A stretch of DNA of 25,339 nucleotides from CAYIEP01 sp964362515 (GCA_964362515.1 CAYIEP010000004.1:1-25339), one strand, 5' to 3'; counted from the stretch's first letter, positions 6,863-15,471 are shown. The notes: generated by a model not told the origin, from the letters alone. A program made the numbers and translations.

Positions 6863-8125
6863 CTACGTTCCCTTCGGTCTTTCTTCAAGTTTCACTTTTA
6901 TCTCTATTTCCTTGCCACCGCGAATAATCTTCAAAACTATTTCTTCTCCAACGCCGTACTTCTGAAGCAAAGACGTTAAAGATTTTTCTTGAGTAATTTT
7001 TTCGTCGTTTAATTCAATAATTATGTCTTCCGCCAATAATCCCGATTTATAAGCGGGCGAGTCTTTTACCACGCCGGGGCCGTCTTCGTTCCCTCTTATT
7101 ATCAGACCATCTTCAATTAAAAGTTTTTCCTTTTTAGCGAGCTCCGAATTAATGGCAATATATCTTATTCCCAAATAAGGAGTAATTATTCTTCCCGTTT
7201 TCTTTATTGACTCTATGGATTTCTTAACCTGATTTATAGGAATGGCAAAACCGATATTTTGAGCGCCCAAAGCGGTGGCGACACTAATGCCTATCGCTTC
7301 TCCTTTAAGATTCAAAAGAGGTCCGCCGGAATTGCCTTGATTTATGGCCGCGTCCGTTTGAATAACCCCTTCTATTTTTTCAATTGCTCCGCCGCCGGAA
7401 GCGGTAATGTTTCTGGCCAGACCGGAAATTACGCCGACCGAAACCGTGTTTCTAAATTCGCCGAGAGCGTTTCCAATGGCGATAGCGGTTTGGCCAAGCC
7501 TTATTGAATCGGAATCGCCCAATTTAAGAATTGGCAAATTGTCGGCTTTTATTTTGAGCACCGCGAAGTCTCTTGCCGGATCTCTCGCTAAAACTTCGGC
7601 GTCATATTTTTTTCCGTCATTTGTCAAAACCGTATAAGAAGCTTTTGTGTCGGAAACCACGTGTTTATTGGTGGCTATTAATCCGTCGAAGGAAATAATA
7701 AATCCGGAGCCCCCTCCTATTTCTTTCTTTTCCGTTCCTTTCTGGCACGGCTGATAAAATTCAAATCCGCCTCCGAAAATATCCTGAAAATCTCCCGGCA
7801 AATCGGAAAACGGATTATAAGGACACTGCTCTATAATCGGCAAATCTTTGGAAATAATTATTGAGATTACCGCCGGGGAAGCGCTTTCAACGGCTTTAAT
7901 AACTTTTTCTTCGTAATCAACGGTTGGAATGTACGGTTCTGTTTTAGACGGTTGGTTTGTTTCGTTATTTTTAATCGCGTCTTTTTTATTTATTAACGGT
8001 TTCAAATACTGTTCGTAAAAATCCTTAAAAACATTGGCTTCGGCGGACACCATAAACAAAGCCGAAGATAAAATTCCTCCGGCTATGGCGGAAAAAAATA
8101 TGAGCGCTAAAATTTTTTTATTCAT
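6863..8125 (-). CDS. htrA: HtrA/DegP-family trypsin-like serine protease with one PDZ domain
   Basis: The protein has 420 residues. An N-terminal hydrophobic segment (5-28) is a signal peptide or membrane anchor; the rest faces outside. The protease domain (about 75-310) has the full catalytic triad: His155 in ATNKHVVS, Asp186 in RDFAVLKI, and Ser266 in NQGNSGGPLLN. One PDZ domain occupies about 315-412 (YLGIRYI at its start, SPAYKSGL in its middle). HtrA proteins degrade or refold damaged extracytoplasmic proteins. Cys101 and Cys127, in the long loop before the catalytic core, could form a disulfide. The single PDZ is typical of DegS/HtrA rather than two-PDZ DegP. The promoter overlaps that of the divergent glycosyltransferase and places the -10 only 7 bp before the ATG, so translation is probably leaderless. 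Confidence 0.93.
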   Translation of the reverse strand: MNKKILALIFFSAIAGGILSSALFMVSAEANVFKDFYEQYLKPLINKKDAIKNNETNQPSKTEPYIPTVDYEEKVIKAVESASPAVISIIISKDLPIIEQCPYNPFSDLPGDFQDIFGGGFEFYQPCQKGTEKKEIGGGSGFIISFDGLIATNKHVVSDTKASYTVLTNDGKKYDAEVLARDPARDFAVLKIKADNLPILKLGDSDSIRLGQTAIAIGNALGEFRNTVSVGVISGLARNITASGGGAIEKIEGVIQTDAAINQGNSGGPLLNLKGEAIGISVATALGAQNIGFAIPINQVKKSIESIKKTGRIITPYLGIRYIAINSELAKKEKLLIEDGLIIRGNEDGPGVVKDSPAYKSGLLAEDIIIELNDEKITQEKSLTSLLQKYGVGEEIVLKIIRGGKEIEIKVKLEERPKGT

Positions 8126-8132
8126 AAATTAT

Positions 8133-8161
8133 ATTATAATCATCTTATGTTATCTCCTCAA
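8133..8161 (-). promoter_or_regulatory. htrA promoter
   Basis: Read leftward: TTGAGG (8161-8156), a 17-bp spacer, and a perfect TATAAT (8138-8133), 7 bp before the htrA ATG. The -35 lies inside the first codons of the divergent glycosyltransferase. The predicted transcript would begin at or next to the ATG. Confidence 0.6.
8135..8140 (+). promoter_or_regulatory. -10 box for the divergent glycosyltransferase
   Basis: A perfect TATAAT at 8135-8140 lies 6 bp before the ATG at 8147 and shares four bases with the htrA -10 on the other strand (ATTATAAT reads both ways). No good -35 is visible 15-19 bp upstream, so this side is less certain. No Shine-Dalgarno fits in the 21-bp gap. Confidence 0.5.
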
Positions 8162-9712
8162 TATTATTATACAAGAACGGGCAGGGCTTCCGATTTAGAA
8201 AACCGGGGGGAAAGAAAATTATACAGATTTTTTGAGATACTGCCGGGAATAATTTCTTGGACGACTCTTTTGGGAGTCGTAATTTTATCATGGTTGGCGC
8301 CGGTTTTCGCCGCGATTTTTATAATTGTTTTTGACGTTTATTGGTTTCTAAAAACCGTTTATCTGGCTCTTCATTTAAGGTCGGCTTTCAAAAAAGTAAA
8401 AGAAAATTTAAAAATCAATTGGTTGGAAAAATTAGAGCAGAACCTCGCCGCAACGAAAAGCGTCTCGGAGGCCGAGAGCGATATCTATCATCTTATCATT
8501 CTTCCCATATATAAAGAACCCTACGAATTAGCGGCGGAATCTTTTAGGGGCCTTATTAACGCCGATTATCCCAAAGAAAAATTCATAGTTGTTCTGGCAA
8601 CCGAAGAAAACTCCGCCGGAGAAATAAAAGAAACGATTGAAAAAATAAAAAAAGAGTTCGGCGACAAGTTTTTCAGATTTTTAACAACAACTCATCCTAA
8701 AAATATTGAAGGAGAAATTCCGGGCAAGGGCTCAAATGTCGCCTGGGCCGCCAAAGAAGCAAAGAAAATAATTATTGATTCAGACCGATTGCCTTATGAA
8801 AATATTATTGTTTCTTGTTTTGATATTGACACGGTTGTTTATCCAAATTATTTTGCCCGATTGACTTATGTTTATTTAAATACGGAAAACCGCCAAAACT
8901 TCAGCTACCAGCCCGTGCCTTTTTATGTTAACAACATCTGGCAAGCGCCGGCGTTGGCAAGAATAGTGGCGTTTTCCGCCACTTTTTGGCACACGCTTCA
9001 ACAGGAAAGAATAGAAAGGCTTACAACTTTTTCTTCCCATTCAATGCCCTTTCAAGCGCTTCTTAAGGCGGATTTCTGGCAAACGAATATGGTCAACGAA
9101 GATTCAAGAATTTTCTGGCAATGCCTTTTAACCAATGACGGGGATTACGGAGTTGTACCTCTTTATTATCCGGTGAAAATGGATGCCAATGTTTCGTCAA
9201 GTTTTTGGAAAACAATGAGCAGTTTGTATAAACAACAAAGAAGGTGGGCTTGGGGATGCGAAAATATCCCTTATATGCTTTTCGGTTTTTGGAAAAATAA
9301 AAAAATGGCGTTTAGAAAAAAATGGCGATATTCTTTTTTGTATTTTGAGGGGTTTTGGTCGTGGTCAACCAACGCTTTAATAATTTTTTTATTGGGCTGG
9401 TTGCCTTTGGTCTTGGGCTCCGATGAATTCCGGCAAACAATTCTTTCTTATAATTTGCCCCAGACAACCAGATGGTTAATGACGTTTTCCATGGTCGGCC
9501 TAATAACATCGGCTTATTTAACCATACTTATTCTTCCGCCAAAGCCTCTTGAATACGGAAAATATAAATATCTTTTAATGATTATCCAATGGCCGTTGCT
9601 TCTTTTGACAATGATAATTTTCGGCGCGATTCCGGCCTTAGAGGCCCAGACGAGATTAATGCTCGGAGGAAAGTACCGGCTCGGTTTCTGGGTCACTCCC
9701 AAAAAAAGATAA
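8147..9712 (+). CDS. membrane-embedded family-2 glycosyltransferase (QxxRW type)
   Basis: The protein has 521 residues. Two or so N-terminal membrane segments (about 33-75) precede a cytoplasmic GT-A catalytic domain. Visible motifs in order: the nucleotide-sugar region ILPIYKEPYE (118-127), DID (226-228, the metal-binding DxD), the acceptor-site acid in NEDSR (317-321), and QQRRW (363-367), the QxxRW signature of processive beta-glycosyltransferases such as cellulose and hyaluronan synthases. Three or four C-terminal membrane helices follow (about 395-500). It probably makes and exports a polysaccharide or transfers sugars to a lipid carrier; the product cannot be told from sequence. No PilZ domain is present. 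It is transcribed alone, divergently from htrA, and ends 36 bp from the convergent S74 protein gene. Confidence 0.88.
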   Translation: MLSPQYYYTRTGRASDLENRGERKLYRFFEILPGIISWTTLLGVVILSWLAPVFAAIFIIVFDVYWFLKTVYLALHLRSAFKKVKENLKINWLEKLEQNLAATKSVSEAESDIYHLIILPIYKEPYELAAESFRGLINADYPKEKFIVVLATEENSAGEIKETIEKIKKEFGDKFFRFLTTTHPKNIEGEIPGKGSNVAWAAKEAKKIIIDSDRLPYENIIVSCFDIDTVVYPNYFARLTYVYLNTENRQNFSYQPVPFYVNNIWQAPALARIVAFSATFWHTLQQERIERLTTFSSHSMPFQALLKADFWQTNMVNEDSRIFWQCLLTNDGDYGVVPLYYPVKMDANVSSSFWKTMSSLYKQQRRWAWGCENIPYMLFGFWKNKKMAFRKKWRYSFLYFEGFWSWSTNALIIFLLGWLPLVLGSDEFRQTILSYNLPQTTRWLMTFSMVGLITSAYLTILILPPKPLEYGKYKYLLMIIQWPLLLLTMIIFGAIPALEAQTRLMLGGKYRLGFWVTPKKR

Positions 9713-9748
9713 AGAGAAGAAAGAGTTTTGGGTTTGTTTGTTTTGAGT

Positions 9749-10951
9749 TTATTTGACTTTTAAAAGCTCCACTTCCGATTTAAGAGAATTTATTTGATTT
9801 TGTTGTTCTTTGACGGCTTCTATTAAGAAAGGAATAAGCTCCGTGTAGGAAATTGATTTTTCGCCTTCGGCATTGGTCTGAACGAGTTCGGGTATAACTT
9901 TTTCAACTTCTTGGGCAATTAAGCCGTAGTGTTTGCCGTCGGGCAATTTCTTATCGGGAAACTCTTCTTTTTTCCAATTAAACGATACGCTTTGAAGGCT
10001 GGAGATTTTATTTAAAGCCGGTTGAATTGGCTGAATGTCTTTTTTGAATTTAATGTCGGAAATTTGCTGCGCGGCATAATAACGAACAGTGCCATAAACA
10101 TCTACATTCCCATTGAAAATTCCCGCGTATGTTCCCCCTTGACCGTAAATACCAGCATAAGAGCCAGAACCCCAAACGCCGTAAGTACCGCCCTGGCCAT
10201 AAACACCGGTGTTAATGCTATAACCATAAACGCCGGTAGCACCGCCGTCGCCACGAACACCAGCGGAATTAGAATTATTATTAACACCATAAACACCGTA
10301 GTAACCACTAGAGCTACCCCAAGCATAAACGCCGGCAAGACTACCGCTTGTTTGGATACCATAAAAACTGCTAGTGGTAATACTAGAATTTCCTAAAGAA
10401 GTTGCGCCTGTCCATTTTGTAATATAATCTGCATTACCGGAACCGGTTACGCCGCTACTGCCGCCAACTGATACGCAGGTCGGAGAACTGCTAACGCCAA
10501 CATTAAAACTCTGAATAGCGGTGCCGGAACCGCAGGATTTTGAAGAATAAGCCAAAGAAACGCCGACCGCGCCGGTTGTGGGACTGGCGGTAATGCCGTT
10601 ACTGCCGCTAACGCTATTAACAATCGGCGACCAAGAAAAAGTTCCCGCGCCGTTATTTATTAAAGCGGTATTTGCCGCGCCTTGAGAAGACGGCCAGGCA
10701 TAAGCGATATTTTTTATTCTTATTAAATCTCCGGATGAATTGACTTGGAAAAGGTCTCCGGAGCCGACCGTAAGAAGAGAAGCCGGAGAAGAATCGGAAA
10801 TTCCGACATTGCCGCCGGAATAATACAAAACTCCGCCGCCGCCGGGAGGATTATTTGTCGGATTAGTCCAAGCAAACGCGAAACTTACGACCAAAATCGT
10901 TGAAATCGCGGAGGAAAGAGAAATTAATATAAGCTTTAATTTTTTATCCAT
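9749..10951 (-). CDS. tail-fibre-like surface protein with C-terminal peptidase S74 chaperone domain
   Basis: The protein has 400 residues with a signal peptide (about 1-27, ending AFAW). Residues 28-190 are Gly/Ser/Asn-rich beta-type sequence. Residues about 197-288 contain 9-12-residue repeats of the form G-V/I-Y/W-G (for example GVYGYSINT, GVYGQGGTY, GVWGSGSYA). From Ser298 comes a peptidase S74 intramolecular chaperone domain (PF13884): SDIKFKKDI fits the SDxR/KxKxxI start, followed by YGLIAQEVEKVIPE and a C-terminal coiled coil (378-400). In phage fibres this domain trimerises the protein and then cuts itself off before the conserved Ser. By analogy this is a trimeric extracellular fibre or adhesin. 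It has its own promoter inside the end of the upstream gene. Convergent with the glycosyltransferase; no hairpin terminator seen. Confidence 0.87.
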   Translation of the reverse strand: MDKKLKLILISLSSAISTILVVSFAFAWTNPTNNPPGGGGVLYYSGGNVGISDSSPASLLTVGSGDLFQVNSSGDLIRIKNIAYAWPSSQGAANTALINNGAGTFSWSPIVNSVSGSNGITASPTTGAVGVSLAYSSKSCGSGTAIQSFNVGVSSSPTCVSVGGSSGVTGSGNADYITKWTGATSLGNSSITTSSFYGIQTSGSLAGVYAWGSSSGYYGVYGVNNNSNSAGVRGDGGATGVYGYSINTGVYGQGGTYGVWGSGSYAGIYGQGGTYAGIFNGNVDVYGTVRYYAAQQISDIKFKKDIQPIQPALNKISSLQSVSFNWKKEEFPDKKLPDGKHYGLIAQEVEKVIPELVQTNAEGEKSISYTELIPFLIEAVKEQQNQINSLKSEVELLKVK

Positions 10952-10988
10952 ATATTTTTAAATTATTCTAAAATGACCTTTATTTTTA

Positions 10989-11017
10989 ATTTTATAAACT
11001 ATTCAGTTAAAAATCAA
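10989..11017 (-). promoter_or_regulatory. promoter for the S74 surface protein gene
   Basis: Read leftward: TTGATT (11017-11012), a 17-bp spacer, and TAAAAT (10994-10989), 37 bp before the ATG at 10951. The -35 overlaps the stop codon of the preceding gene, so the surface protein can be expressed separately from the carbon operon. Confidence 0.5.
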
Positions 11018-12189
11018 ATTTCAAACCATCCTTTGATTATATTCTTTTTTATTAAATCTTCCATTTTTTCTTCGCCGAAATATTCGGAAAATATTTTGTT
11101 CCACAAAGCCTCTTGATGATGATAGTTGCGTTTCATTGTTACGTCAATAATGTTAAAGCTTACCGGCGTTTCCGTTCCCGTTTCAGTCGGAAAATAATCA
11201 CCGACCCAGCCTAAATTATCCCAAAAAACCAAACCTGATTTCGCCAACAGCCTTTCCGCCCTTGCCCAATGAAGAGCTTCGGGGTTTATATGGGGCTCAA
11301 ATAAACGCCAATCATTCTCGTTTTCTTTTGCCAAATATCTTTGAACAATGAGCCATTGGGTTTTTCCATTTGACGGATTTGGCGGTTTCTCGCCGAGTAC
11401 ATCCCCCCTTAAAAGAGAGATTATATTTTTGGCGAATGATTCTTCGTTTTTGGACAAAATTTTAAAAATATCCGAATAAAAAGGAACCTCGTTAAAATAA
11501 TGGAATATTAAAGCCGTTGTTCTTGTTAATTCTCCGGAAAAATCAAGAGAAACGGGAATAATAAAAATAACCCCAAGCTCTTTAAGATGGCTGATGTTAT
11601 GATATTTTTTGCCGACAAAAGCTTGAGCCGCTGAAACCCATTGCGAGCCCAAAGATATTGTTATGAGCGGTCTTTCTTCGAAATCGCCCGGTTTTAATTT
11701 TTCGTATTGCTTGAAAAAAACATTGTTAAGCCAATTTTTATCTTCTAAAAATCTTAAAGCGCTGAAAACCTCAAACATATTTTCTTTTTGAAAAAGCTCG
11801 TCAATATTTTTATAACCCAGATATTTGATAATCTTCCGCGGGGGCTCGCTTTTTAATAATTCAATCGCTTTTTCTTCTTTTAAAAAAAATCCCCTTGGTT
11901 CTCCCGCTATTTTTTTCGCCCGCTCAAGAATTTTTTCGCCCAATTTTTCGGAAAGTCGGCGTTCATCCGTTTCTATTTTATTCATCAAAGCGGCGTTGAC
12001 TTTTTCCGCCGATAAATATCCGCTTAAGCCCAAAAAATCAAGTCTGTTTCTTATTATTGTTTCGTTTTCTTCAACTATTTTATCTATTACGCTTTTTTTA
12101 CCCGTTAAGGCGGAAAGTTTTTCGTCTATCAGACGAATGACACCTTTATCAATCCTTAAAATTCTTGCTATTTTTTGATACGAATTCAC
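11014..12189 (-). CDS. unknown 391-residue cytoplasmic protein, last gene of the carbon operon
   Basis: I do not recognise a family. The protein has no signal peptide or membrane segment. Residues 1-170 are helical and highly charged (many Lys and Glu). Residues about 175-250 look like alternating strands and helices (PLITISLGSQWVSAAQAF, GVIFIIPVSLDFSGEL). The C-terminal third has aromatic and acidic clusters (LVFWDNLGWVGDYFPTETGT, MKRNYHHQEALW). The start is a GTG (12189-12187) that overlaps the sugar-kinase stop as GTGA, so its translation is coupled to that gene. Position after the PfkB-family kinase and transketolase suggests a role in sugar or nucleotide metabolism or in binding another operon product, but this is context only. 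No catalytic motif could be named. Confidence 0.8.
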   Translation of the reverse strand: MNSYQKIARILRIDKGVIRLIDEKLSALTGKKSVIDKIVEENETIIRNRLDFLGLSGYLSAEKVNAALMNKIETDERRLSEKLGEKILERAKKIAGEPRGFFLKEEKAIELLKSEPPRKIIKYLGYKNIDELFQKENMFEVFSALRFLEDKNWLNNVFFKQYEKLKPGDFEERPLITISLGSQWVSAAQAFVGKKYHNISHLKELGVIFIIPVSLDFSGELTRTTALIFHYFNEVPFYSDIFKILSKNEESFAKNIISLLRGDVLGEKPPNPSNGKTQWLIVQRYLAKENENDWRLFEPHINPEALHWARAERLLAKSGLVFWDNLGWVGDYFPTETGTETPVSFNIIDVTMKRNYHHQEALWNKIFSEYFGEEKMEDLIKKNIIKGWFEI

Positions 12190-13232
12190 GAATTTTTATA
12201 TTTATCTATTTCCAATATTTTCCATCTTTTATTTTTTTCAAATTCGTTTTTTGTTAAAATTCCCGCTTTGGCTCCGACGCGCTCTATCACCGAGGTGGCG
12301 TTGGCCGCTCCGCATCTAACGGCATATTCAATATTAAACCGCTCACACAATCCTTTTTCGCATTTTTCGCCTTGGCGGATAAGACCGGTAACAAAGCCGC
12401 TGGCGAAAGCGTCTCCGGCGCCGGTTCTGTCAATAATAATTTTTTCCTTAAAATTTTTTGACTTGTAAATATTAAAGCCGTCGGACACCATTGCCCCGTT
12501 TTTGCCGTCGGTCATCGCCACTATTCCTTTTACAATTCTGTCGAGGCTTCTAAAAATTTCCGCTTCGTTGTCATAAGGAATTCCCGTAAAATAACTTGCT
12601 TCTTCGCGATTCAAAATAAAAAGTTTGGTTTTCCTTAAAATCGGCTCTAATTTTTTTATTCCCGCCTCAATAAAATTTTTTGAAGGATTAATCGCTATTA
12701 AAGAGCCTTTTTTAAAATAATAATCAACTATTTTTTTTAACAACGAGAGGTCTATTTTCCCCGGAGAAATATAAATCCACTGCCCGTTTAAATCCCCGAA
12801 TGGAATATCTCTTTCTTTTAAATCTTCCGAGGCGCCCCTGTAAACCAATATTGTTCTTTCGCCTTTCGGCTCCAGAAGAATCGTTGAATAAGCGGTTCCC
12901 TTATTTTTATCTTCGGCGAAAAATAATTTAATTTTTTCTTTTTCCAGCTCTTTTAAGATTTGAGAGCCCGCGCCGTCGTTTCCTATTTTTGCGATAACGG
13001 CGGTTTTCAATCCTTGACGCGAAAATGTAACGGCCGCGTTAGTCGCGCCACCGCCGGTCGTAAAAATCGGCTTGTCAATTTCCATTTTAGAACCCAAAGC
13101 GAAACATTGCGCTTCTCCGACGAAAAATCCGATTTTTTCCAAATGTTTCCGGTCTTTTAAAACTTTAAAAAACCTGCTTGTCAGAAAAACATCCATTGTT
13201 GCCGTGCCTATCGTAATTACGTCAAATTTCAT
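12186..13232 (-). CDS. PfkB-family (ribokinase-like) sugar or nucleoside kinase
   Basis: The protein has 348 residues. It has the N-terminal glycine pair motif TTGGGATNAAV (58-68) that binds substrate, the central NREEA segment (208-212), and the C-terminal PfkB signature DRTGAGDAFASGF (268-280), with Asp274 as the predicted catalytic base and GAG as the anion hole. These enzymes transfer phosphate from ATP to a hydroxymethyl group of ribose, fructose, adenosine or similar. An insertion at about 20-50 (lid region) differs from classical ribokinase. Its ATG overlaps the transketolase C-half stop (ATGA) and its stop overlaps the next start (GTGA). The setting among pentose-phosphate genes favours ribose, a pentose phosphate or a nucleoside as substrate, but specificity cannot be read directly. 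Confidence 0.88.
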   Translation of the reverse strand: MKFDVITIGTATMDVFLTSRFFKVLKDRKHLEKIGFFVGEAQCFALGSKMEIDKPIFTTGGGATNAAVTFSRQGLKTAVIAKIGNDGAGSQILKELEKEKIKLFFAEDKNKGTAYSTILLEPKGERTILVYRGASEDLKERDIPFGDLNGQWIYISPGKIDLSLLKKIVDYYFKKGSLIAINPSKNFIEAGIKKLEPILRKTKLFILNREEASYFTGIPYDNEAEIFRSLDRIVKGIVAMTDGKNGAMVSDGFNIYKSKNFKEKIIIDRTGAGDAFASGFVTGLIRQGEKCEKGLCERFNIEYAVRCGAANATSVIERVGAKAGILTKNEFEKNKRWKILEIDKYKNS

Positions 13233-14221
13233 ATTTTTCTGTTAATAACTTTTTTCACCGCTTCTTTTATATCATCGACATCCATTCCGTATTTTTTAAT
13301 AAGCTCTTTTGGCTTGCCGCTTTCTCCGAACCGGTCTTTAACGCCGATGAATTCCATCGGCGCGGGAAAGTTTTCGGCCAAAACTTCGGCAACGGCTCCG
13401 CCCAATCCGCCGATAACGCTATGTTCTTCAACGGTTACGACCGCGCCGCATTTTTGGGCGACATCGATTATTTTTTTCTCGTCTATGGGCTTAATCGTGT
13501 GATTATTCAAAACCATTGTTTCTATTCCTTCTTGAGCCAGCTCGTTGGCCGCCAAAAGAGCGTTATGTAAAACGGGGCCGCAGCCGATAATGACGCAAAC
13601 GGGATTTTTTGACTGCCAGAATATTTCCGCTTTCCCCAAAACAAACGGCGTTTCTTCGCTGGTAATAATTGGCGTCGCTTCTCTGGCGAATCTTAAATAA
13701 ATCGGTCCCCAGATTTTCGCCGCGGCAACAGTTGCTTTTTTCGCTTCAATGGCGTCGCAGGGAACAATAACTTTCATATTGGGAATAACCCTCGTAATGG
13801 CAATGTCTTCTATTGCCTGATGCGTTGCTCCATCGGGACCGACGGAAATTCCCGAATGGGCGCCGGCGATTTTCACGTTTGAATCATTATAGGCGATGGT
13901 TGTTCTTATTTGCTCCCAATTCCGACCCGGAGAAAAAACCGCGTAAGAAGAAATAAACGGAATTTTTCCGGAAATACCAAGACCCGCGGCAACGGCGGCC
14001 ATATTCTGTTCGGCCACTCCCATTTCAATAAATCTTTCCGGAAATTTATTTTTGAATCCCAAAGACCTTGTTGAATCGCTTAAGTCGGCGCAAAGAACAA
14101 CGATATTTTTATTTTCCTCGCCGGCGATTAATAGTCCTTCGCCGTAGCCGTCGCGCGTCGGCTTTTGTTCGAAACCGTCCGTAAAAATCTTTTCGGAAAG
14201 TTTAAGTTTTAAATTTAACAT
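13229..14221 (-). CDS. tktB: transketolase, C-terminal half (pyrimidine-binding and C domains)
   Basis: I choose the ATG at 14221-14219 (MLNLKLKLSEKIF), giving 330 residues, since it falls 4 nt after the stop of the upstream gene; an upstream ATG at 14272 would overlap that gene by 47 nt. The pyrimidine domain holds the catalytic glutamate in MGVAEQNMAAVAAG (Glu71 from this start), which activates thiamine diphosphate, and the GPDGATHQ loop. The C-terminal transketolase domain follows (CVIIGCGPVLHNALLAANEL, later TVEEHSVIGGLGGAV). Together with the N-half encoded at 15472-16332 it should make the active alpha2beta2-type enzyme that moves two-carbon units between sugar phosphates. Split transketolases are known in archaea and many CPR bacteria. 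The unusual point is that the two halves are separated by an unrelated membrane protein gene. The symbol is descriptive only. Confidence 0.9.
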   Translation of the reverse strand: MLNLKLKLSEKIFTDGFEQKPTRDGYGEGLLIAGEENKNIVVLCADLSDSTRSLGFKNKFPERFIEMGVAEQNMAAVAAGLGISGKIPFISSYAVFSPGRNWEQIRTTIAYNDSNVKIAGAHSGISVGPDGATHQAIEDIAITRVIPNMKVIVPCDAIEAKKATVAAAKIWGPIYLRFAREATPIITSEETPFVLGKAEIFWQSKNPVCVIIGCGPVLHNALLAANELAQEGIETMVLNNHTIKPIDEKKIIDVAQKCGAVVTVEEHSVIGGLGGAVAEVLAENFPAPMEFIGVKDRFGESGKPKELIKKYGMDVDDIKEAVKKVINRKI

Positions 14222-14225
14222 ATGC

Positions 14226-15431
14226 CTAAGCGGTCTTTTTGTCTCCGCAGTACGGACAATTCGGCAATTCAATAAAACGCGCCTGACCGCATTTTTCGCA
14301 CTTGCTTTTAATTTGCGTTCCGCAATTCGGACAATAAAACACGGATAAATCCAAACTGGTTTGACAGCGCGAACATTGTTTAGCCCTAAATCTTCTTATG
14401 GCAATTCGGCGCGGATTAAATATTTTCTTTTGCAACCAATAAACGGCGCCGCCGAAAACAACGAAAGAAATAATCATTCCGAGATAAAACAGCAATGTTC
14501 TGAAAATCTCGTATTGGGCAAACCATTTTGTTAGAACCTCCAATATTCTTTCCAAGAACAATCCCCAAAACCAAAAAAGTATGACTTTTAAAAGTAAGAT
14601 GGAAGCAACGGCGACTATGGCGGTAAAAATAATCGTATAAGGACTGTTCTTTCGGTGGAGCCGGAGAAACCCCCAAAAAACCAGAAGGAAAAACGGAATA
14701 ATCAAAATAAATTGCAACAAAAATATTTTAAATTCATACCACCTAAGAAACCCGTTTTGCTTTTCAAAAACCGGAATATACGCCTTTTTTATTTCTTCGT
14801 CTATAATTTTTAATTTATCCAGAGACTTGCCGATTTTATTTTCTAAATCGGCTTTCTGGGTTAATAATCCCTGTCGTTCGTTTTGTAAAGAAACAATATC
14901 GCTTCCAGACCGGTTAATCGGGAAAATGGGACTTTTTATATCCGCTATTTTTTCCTGAACGCCGACGCCGTATTCGCCGGTTGCTTGTCGCAGTTGTTCT
15001 TGATTTTCCGATAAAAGACCCTCTACCGAATAAAGATTATTTTGTAACGGTTCTATCTCTTTTTCTATGAAAATTCTTTTATCGAAAATGTCCGCGACGC
15101 GATATTCTTTTTCAAGCTGACTGAAAACGCAACCGCTGGAGGAATTTTGACTATCGTATTGATAATATTGTTGATAATAAGCCCTTCTGTCGAAACCGGT
15201 TATATTTGAATAATTCCTGTTTTCGTAAGCGTAAGAGCAGTTTGATAACGGTTCCGGCGCTTTCGGAATTCTCGCCAAATCATCCAGAGCGTTCCAGCCG
15301 AAAAACATTCCGGCGACAAACATTATGAATAAAAGAATTAGGCCGACTTTAGGGGTTTTTCTTTCTTCTTCTTCGAAGCCCGGCGTTATTCGAGAAATTT
15401 CTTCCGTTTTTTTCTTAAAAATATTAAACAT
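14226..15431 (-). CDS. membrane protein with a C-terminal double zinc ribbon, unknown function
   Basis: The protein has 401 residues. One membrane helix (about 29-47) leads into a region of about 185 residues predicted outside the cell, with a Tyr/Gln/Asn-rich stretch (79-99), two cysteines (65 and 101) that could pair, and coiled-coil segments (about 118-150 and 178-218). Three further membrane helices lie at about 234-256, 266-290 and 311-334. The cytoplasmic tail is a double zinc ribbon with four CxxC knuckles: Cys353/356, 367/370, 378/381 and 392/395 (DZR-like, PF12773). I do not recognise a specific family. It sits between the two transketolase genes, 5 bp before the C-half and 40 bp after the N-half, so it is co-transcribed with them; a TATAAT at 15451-15446 might be a weak internal promoter. 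A sensor or scaffold role is conceivable but unsupported. Confidence 0.8.
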   Translation of the reverse strand: MFNIFKKKTEEISRITPGFEEEERKTPKVGLILLFIMFVAGMFFGWNALDDLARIPKAPEPLSNCSYAYENRNYSNITGFDRRAYYQQYYQYDSQNSSSGCVFSQLEKEYRVADIFDKRIFIEKEIEPLQNNLYSVEGLLSENQEQLRQATGEYGVGVQEKIADIKSPIFPINRSGSDIVSLQNERQGLLTQKADLENKIGKSLDKLKIIDEEIKKAYIPVFEKQNGFLRWYEFKIFLLQFILIIPFFLLVFWGFLRLHRKNSPYTIIFTAIVAVASILLLKVILFWFWGLFLERILEVLTKWFAQYEIFRTLLFYLGMIISFVVFGGAVYWLQKKIFNPRRIAIRRFRAKQCSRCQTSLDLSVFYCPNCGTQIKSKCEKCGQARFIELPNCPYCGDKKTA

Positions 15432-15471
15432 AATATTACTTTACCATTATATATCCGTATTCCCTAATTTT

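Noticed and set aside
10088..10363. Repeats of the S74 protein gene considered as a CRISPR-like array
   Set aside because: The repeats are irregular at DNA level and in frame with GVYG-type protein repeats, so they are coding.
13229..14272. Longer start for the transketolase C-half (ATG at 14272)
   Set aside because: It would overlap the zinc-ribbon gene by 47 nt and adds 17 residues read from that gene; the ATG at 14221 gives the usual family N-terminus.
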